Part shown: piece after piece, positions 59,758 through 64,000 of the stretch
How the letters are laid out: every line of letters starts with the position of its first letter
Numbering within the stretch: the first letter of the stretch is position 1
NCBI GenBank assembly: GCA_963573315.1
Contig: OY752143.1
Span: forward strand, 2,108,001 to 2,172,000
Reading direction: 5' to 3'
Origin: Entomortierella parvispora
Lineage: Eukaryota; Mortierellomycota; Mortierellomycetes; Mortierellales; Mortierellaceae
DNA: 64,000 nucleotides
Notes under the pieces: model-generated
Told to the model about the DNA's origin: nothing
Database searches by the model: none
The model's input: the letters and a program-made list of their open reading frames with translations, nothing else
Position numbers and translations under genes: made by a program

Positions 59758-62402
59758 ATGCAATGCGGTAACCCACTGTACCTCGGCTGGATCGAGGAAT
59801 GGATGGAACATGCTCGCGAGAACAACAACAAGTCTTATTACATATACCGCAAGGTAATCTCACGCCTCGATGTATTGCGCTCGATGACGAATGACATTTT
59901 TTTTCTTCGTCTTCTAACACACATTCAACAATGTAGGCACACGAATCAATGGCCAAATACCCAACTTCCTTTCAACATCCTAGTGAGGCATCGTGTCTTG
60001 CAGGTATTGGTCCCAAGATTGTAGGGATGTTGGAAGCAAAGTTGGCAGCGTATTGTGTGGAGCACGATATTCCTATGCCCAGTACGTTTTTGCGAATCAT
60101 TCAGTTTGCACAGTATATGCCTGACGAGAAAAGTGCCATTCGCTGTCTAACCATAGCTCTCGTTGACAACGATAGCTCCCAGAAAAGGAAAAGCCAAAGC
60201 CAAAGCCAAAGCAGATGCCCTTGCTTTTCAAGAGCAGGAAGAGATGGAGGAAGCACGCAAACCAGCCAAGAAGGCTAGAATTCAAAAGCAATATGTTCCA
60301 ACATTCAGGTCAGGATCGTATGCCATTATGCTGGCCCTGCTGGATGTGACAACAGCATATGGCGAAGGATGTCTGACAAAGCATGAAATCACTACCAAAG
60401 GACAAGTTTATTGCGACGCCTCATTGACCAACCCAGAACGCGGCAAGTTTTACACTGCCTGGAGCTCTATGAAGACTTTGCTGGGCAAAAACCTTGTGTA
60501 TCAAAATGGCACAAAGTACTACCTGACTAGGGAAGGGATAGATGTCGCAAAGAGCGTGAGATCGGTTGCAAGCGATGCTGATCGTGCGGTCCGTCGATCA
60601 CCTAGTTACAACGAGGAAGATTTCGGAAACATCCGCCGAGCCCCGTCGCCACCTCCACTTCAACGAAACAAAATAGCAGGAGCAGCAGGACAGAAACGCA
60701 AACATGATCAGAACGCCAGCGTTTCAACATCTGCTACCTCTGGATCGCGGTTAGGGTCCCTTGCGTCGACTGCAATAACCGGAGACGATCACGTATTTGA
60801 TGCTTGGGACGATGACCCTTACACTTACGACGACAACCGTTACACTTACGATGACAGTAGCTACTCCTACGACAATGATCATGATTCTGAAATCGCGTCT
60901 AGTTTGCAGTCTACATCGTGGAAATCTTCGAATGACCCAAAGCCTGTAGTGAGCGATCTTCAACAACAGGTTAATCTCATAAGTGACTCAGAGGACGACG
61001 ACAAGTACGAGTCAAACGCTGCCGTCAAGTCTAGCCGAGGCAATTTCAATGGCACGGCTACTGCAACTACAACCGAGAGGAATCATGGACTGGAACGGGC
61101 ACCAACTGTTGTACTCGCGAAAAGAGATTTGTTGCCGCACCTATCAGCAGAGCGTCCCAGCATGTCATCATCACCAACGAGCCAGCCAACAATAAGGAAA
61201 GCACTCTCCAACCACGACCCATTCTCTCATCTGGGAACCATGTCGTTTTCGCCATCTACTGGATCGAACTCTCCTTCCGAGAGGATTGCGAGACTGGCCA
61301 AATTTCAGCCTATTATCTTCCGACCTGGAACATTTGAAATATGTCTAGTCCTCGATATTAGAGAAGTTCGAGCGCTGAACGACCGGGATTATCTCACGGA
61401 GAAGCTTGAGGAGCGAGGAATCAATGTCATCAAGCGAGCCTTAGACATCGGTGACATGGCGTGGGTCGCACGACTCTATAACCCAACTCTTGATGGCGCT
61501 GATGAAATTGTGCTTGATTACATCGTCGAGAGAAAGCGTATGGACGATCTGGTTGCCAGTATCAAAGATGGAAGATACACCGAACAAAAGGTAATATTGC
61601 GGACTAGACTGTTTTCAGCTGTAGCAAGTTTGAGCGGTAGATTCACTAGAGTTTTTTTTCTGGCCTATGATATTGGTTAGTTTCGCCTACGTAGATCGGG
61701 AATAGGCCACGTCATTTATCTAGTGGAGACATACAAAGCCGGCGAGACTTATGATGTGGGGTTTGAAGCTCTCCGAACCGCCATGACTTCTAGTCAAGTC
61801 CAGGACGGGTTTTTCTTGAAGCGAACGAACAACACAGATCAGACAATTGACTACCTGGTCAGTGTCACAATGGCGTTGAATCGAATGCATTTGGTAAGTA
61901 ACGAAATATAATTGTGATCGCTCGGCTGCAGATTTTATTCCCGGAGGTTCATTCTTATTTCCACCAGAATATGGCTCTAACGACCGTCCTATTGCAGGAA
62001 CAAACACTCTACGCTATACCGGATGAGGCTGTCGATCGAAGCAACTATTTAGACTTGCAAAATCACTTGCGTGATCAATACCCAGGCCGGGTCTATTTAA
62101 CGAGCTATCGTGTTTTTGCAGACCTCAACGGAAAGTCCGATTCCCTTGTGGTGCGCGATGTCTTTGTGAAGATGCTGATGACCATTCGTGGAATCAGTGA
62201 AGAAAAAGCGACAGAGATCGCCAAGACGTTTGGCACCCCCCGCGCTCTATTCTCGCAGCTTGATGACACCACCGTGTCGCGAACGCAATCGGACAGGAGA
62301 AAGCTGTTGATGCTGTCTGGGTCGAATGTGGGCAGGAAGAAGATTGGCCCAGCACTCAGTGCCAAGGTGGCAGATATTTGGTTCTCTGACGAATACCCGT
62401 AA
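59758..62402 (+). CDS. MUS81: Structure-specific endonuclease Mus81
   Basis: Mus81, with its Eme1/Mms4 partner, cuts 3' flaps, stalled forks and nicked Holliday junctions. Five exons join in phase: 59758-59853, 59937-60081, 60176-61590, 61681-61893 and 61998-62402. They give 757 residues. The N-terminal helix-hairpin-helix module contains NPLYLGWIEEW and ASCLAGIGPKIVGMLEAKL. A basic Lys/Ala linker and a winged-helix region (FRSGSYAIMLALLDVT to NGTKYYLTREG) follow. A disordered insert with repeated YTYDD units comes next. The XPF-type nuclease domain contains LVLDIREVRA, GDMAWVA and the catalytic VERKRMDDL. The C-terminal tandem helix-hairpin-helix part (MTIRGISEEKATEIAKTF) ends in DIWFSDEYP. 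All catalytic residues that I can judge are present. Confidence 0.95.
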
Positions 62403-62712
62403 TACACCCGTTTGCCCATCAAAGATGATGAAGCAATGAAAAAAGACACGTGACGACTCTTTTTTTTTTTTTTTTTTTTTGGCTCTGTCGCGTTGGCAGC
62501 TGGCCCATGCTCGCGGGGGTGGTCCCCCTTGCCCGGCAGTGGTCACCGCCTTTTTCTCTCTTTGTATTCGTCCCTGACTCTGTACCTGCCTGCCTGCCTG
62601 CCTGCCTGCTTTTGCATAGCCTATGCATGTGCATTGTTTCTCTTCTACACCATCCTTCCCATTGTTCATCGAGACCCCTGCCTCCTCGATTCGCCTGATC
62701 CCTGTCCACCCA
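62403..62712. other. Intergenic region with T21 run and CCTG repeats
   Basis: It contains an uninterrupted T run at 62460-62480 shortly after the MUS81 stop and six tandem CCTG units at about 62585-62609. The rest is C/T-rich leader of the last gene. Confidence 0.6.
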
Positions 62713-64000
62713 TGCCAGACCAAGTTCTCACCGAGGAGAACCTCGCTCTACACACAGAGCACCACAAGAAGCTGGTCCAGAAACGGGACTTTGTGGCCGA
62801 GTTCATCGAGCAGCTCGTTCCCACTTCCCTTCCAAGGGTGAACCCTATCCGAGAGGCGCGATTATCCGATGAAGGCGTCGCTATACTCCGAAACATCCAG
62901 CCCAAGTCAAAGAAGGACTCTGATGTGAAAGCCCCAAAGCCAGCTGTGTCTCCGCCAAAAGAGCAGTCTGCCATTACCATTACCAGCGCCAAGCTTGTTG
63001 TCAAGAAGAAACGGGCACGCAAAGAGTCGGCAGCCACTGCAACCCCCGCTATGGAAGAGCTTCAGCGATTAAGCGCACCAGCCTTAGTATTGAATAAGTC
63101 CCATCCCTCCATCGTCTACAAGGGCAAAGGAAAGCGGAGGCCACCCTCGGACGCCATAGATCTAGATGTCGAAAACTTGGCTCTAGACGATGTCGCGGAC
63201 GCAAAGGTCTACTCTACTCAAGCGAAACCAAGTCCATCAGGTACTTTCTATTTGGTCCTTTTTTTATGACTGGTTGAACGGCCAGCTAAAATGCACGTTA
63301 TTCATTTTTGACTTTACTCACCTGTCCAAAGTCATTAATGACCACAGCCATGACCTGGCCCGGCCACGGCGATCAGGGAGACTGCTTCTCGCAGCAAGCC
63401 GTCGAGGAAAGACATGATGGCCACGGTCGCCGACGGGAGCCTCTGAGGGAACGCGTCAACGAAAAGTACAGCTCTAGTCACCCCCATCGCAGACACCATC
63501 AGCCTCGTCACCAACATCGTCGCCACATCCAACGCAGCCTTTATCACCATGAACCCCCGAAGGCCCGAGCCTTGCAAGAGGCCAGGATTGCAAAGCCAAA
63601 TAGAAATAAACCTCGCAAGATCTTAACCCAAGGCTCTTTGGTCATGAACGTAAGAGTGTTGACCATCGAACAGAGATTGACAGACGTGACTAGGACTAAA
63701 TCTGGCCTTCAACTTGTGATTTCGCTTGTTAATATTACATCTAGCAGTTTGAGTCTTCAAAAATCGCCAAAGAGAGGATCACCGCAAGTTTAACTTCTAA
63801 TATCATTAGTTTTCGATGCGTGGATCATCCTCACGTGCAAACTAACTGCGTCGATGGTATTTGGCAAAATAATTAGATCCCAGGGAACTCAGGCCGACTC
63901 GGTATTTTCAAGAAAGGAAAAGCTTCCACTAGGGTCGTCGTCAACAAGGGTAACTGTCCGTCGCAATATGAGTTATGGCCGAGAGGGGAGCAGGCATTAA
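62713..64000 (+). CDS. Unrecognised basic protein, 3' end cut by the window edge
   Basis: The start MPDQVLTEENLALHTEHHKK is followed by a charged helical segment (FVAEFIEQLVPTSLPRV and AILRNIQ) and then a Lys/Ala/Pro-rich region with VVKKKRARKE. The first exon ends at a GTACTT donor near 63241. It joins in phase to an exon starting at about 63351, rich in His and Arg, that ends KILTQGSLVMN at a GTAAGA donor. A likely third exon begins near 63877 after a CTAAC branch site and AATTAG acceptor. It reads IPGNSGRLGIFKKGKASTRV and ends at a GTAACT donor near 63951. The gene therefore continues beyond the window. I do not recognise the family. A nuclear location is plausible from the basic composition only. 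Confidence 0.65.

Overview
The window looks like nuclear DNA of a filamentous early-diverging fungus, most likely Mucoromycota and probably Mortierellomycotina-like. This placement is inferred. The gene set is fungal: an LRG1-type LIM-RhoGAP, BRF1, a SNZ/PDX1 pyridoxine synthase and an SPX-EXS phosphate exporter. Most genes are cut by several short GT-AG introns of roughly 50 to 400 nt. A FAM72 gene and an animal-style SGF11 (ATXN7L3-like) are present. I see no operons, CRISPR arrays, convincing tRNA or rRNA genes, or mobile elements.

Layout, left to right. SEC61 gamma (minus) and ADA2 (plus) are divergent at 1.5-4.9 kb. A 1601-residue MIT-domain, glutamine-rich protein (plus) fills 5.7-10.9 kb. 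XRN1 (plus, 11.3-17.2 kb) converges on an XPR1/SYG1-like gene (minus, 17.6-22.0 kb). A mitochondrial FabG/CBR4-type reductase (minus, 23.0-25.0 kb) is divergent from a TUG/ASPSCR1-like gene (plus, 25.8-27.8 kb). A NOL8-like RRM protein (plus) converges on SGF11 (minus, 31.6-34.3 kb). A GPI-anchored-looking glycoprotein (minus, 34.9-37.1 kb) and adenylosuccinate lyase (minus, 38.7-40.4 kb) follow. BRF1 (plus, 41.0-43.9 kb) ends 44 bp from an RCC1-PHD gene (minus, 44.0-47.3 kb). Then come PDX1 (plus), a TMEM256/DUF423 protein (plus), LRG1 (minus, 51.1-56.0 kb), a FAM72-domain protein (plus), MUS81 (plus), and an unrecognised gene (plus) running off the right edge.

The genes are mostly housekeeping. 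Two encode SAGA subunits of different modules: ADA2 (acetyltransferase) and SGF11 (deubiquitinase). Others cover Pol III initiation (BRF1), mRNA decay (XRN1), nucleolar RNA work (NOL8-like), structure-specific DNA repair (MUS81), purine and vitamin B6 synthesis, ER translocation and phosphate export. There is no evidence that they form one system.

The most notable observations are about gene architecture. These are a TUG-family protein that keeps its N-terminal ubiquitin-like region and C-terminal PKW motif but shows no UBX domain, a FAM72 domain fused behind about 650 low-complexity residues, an SGF11 gene needing a 14-nt microexon and a GC-AG intron, a SEC61 gamma gene with a 13-nt last exon, and an RCC1-plus-PHD fusion. 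Exon borders were placed by hand from splice signals and reading phase and have not been checked against transcripts.
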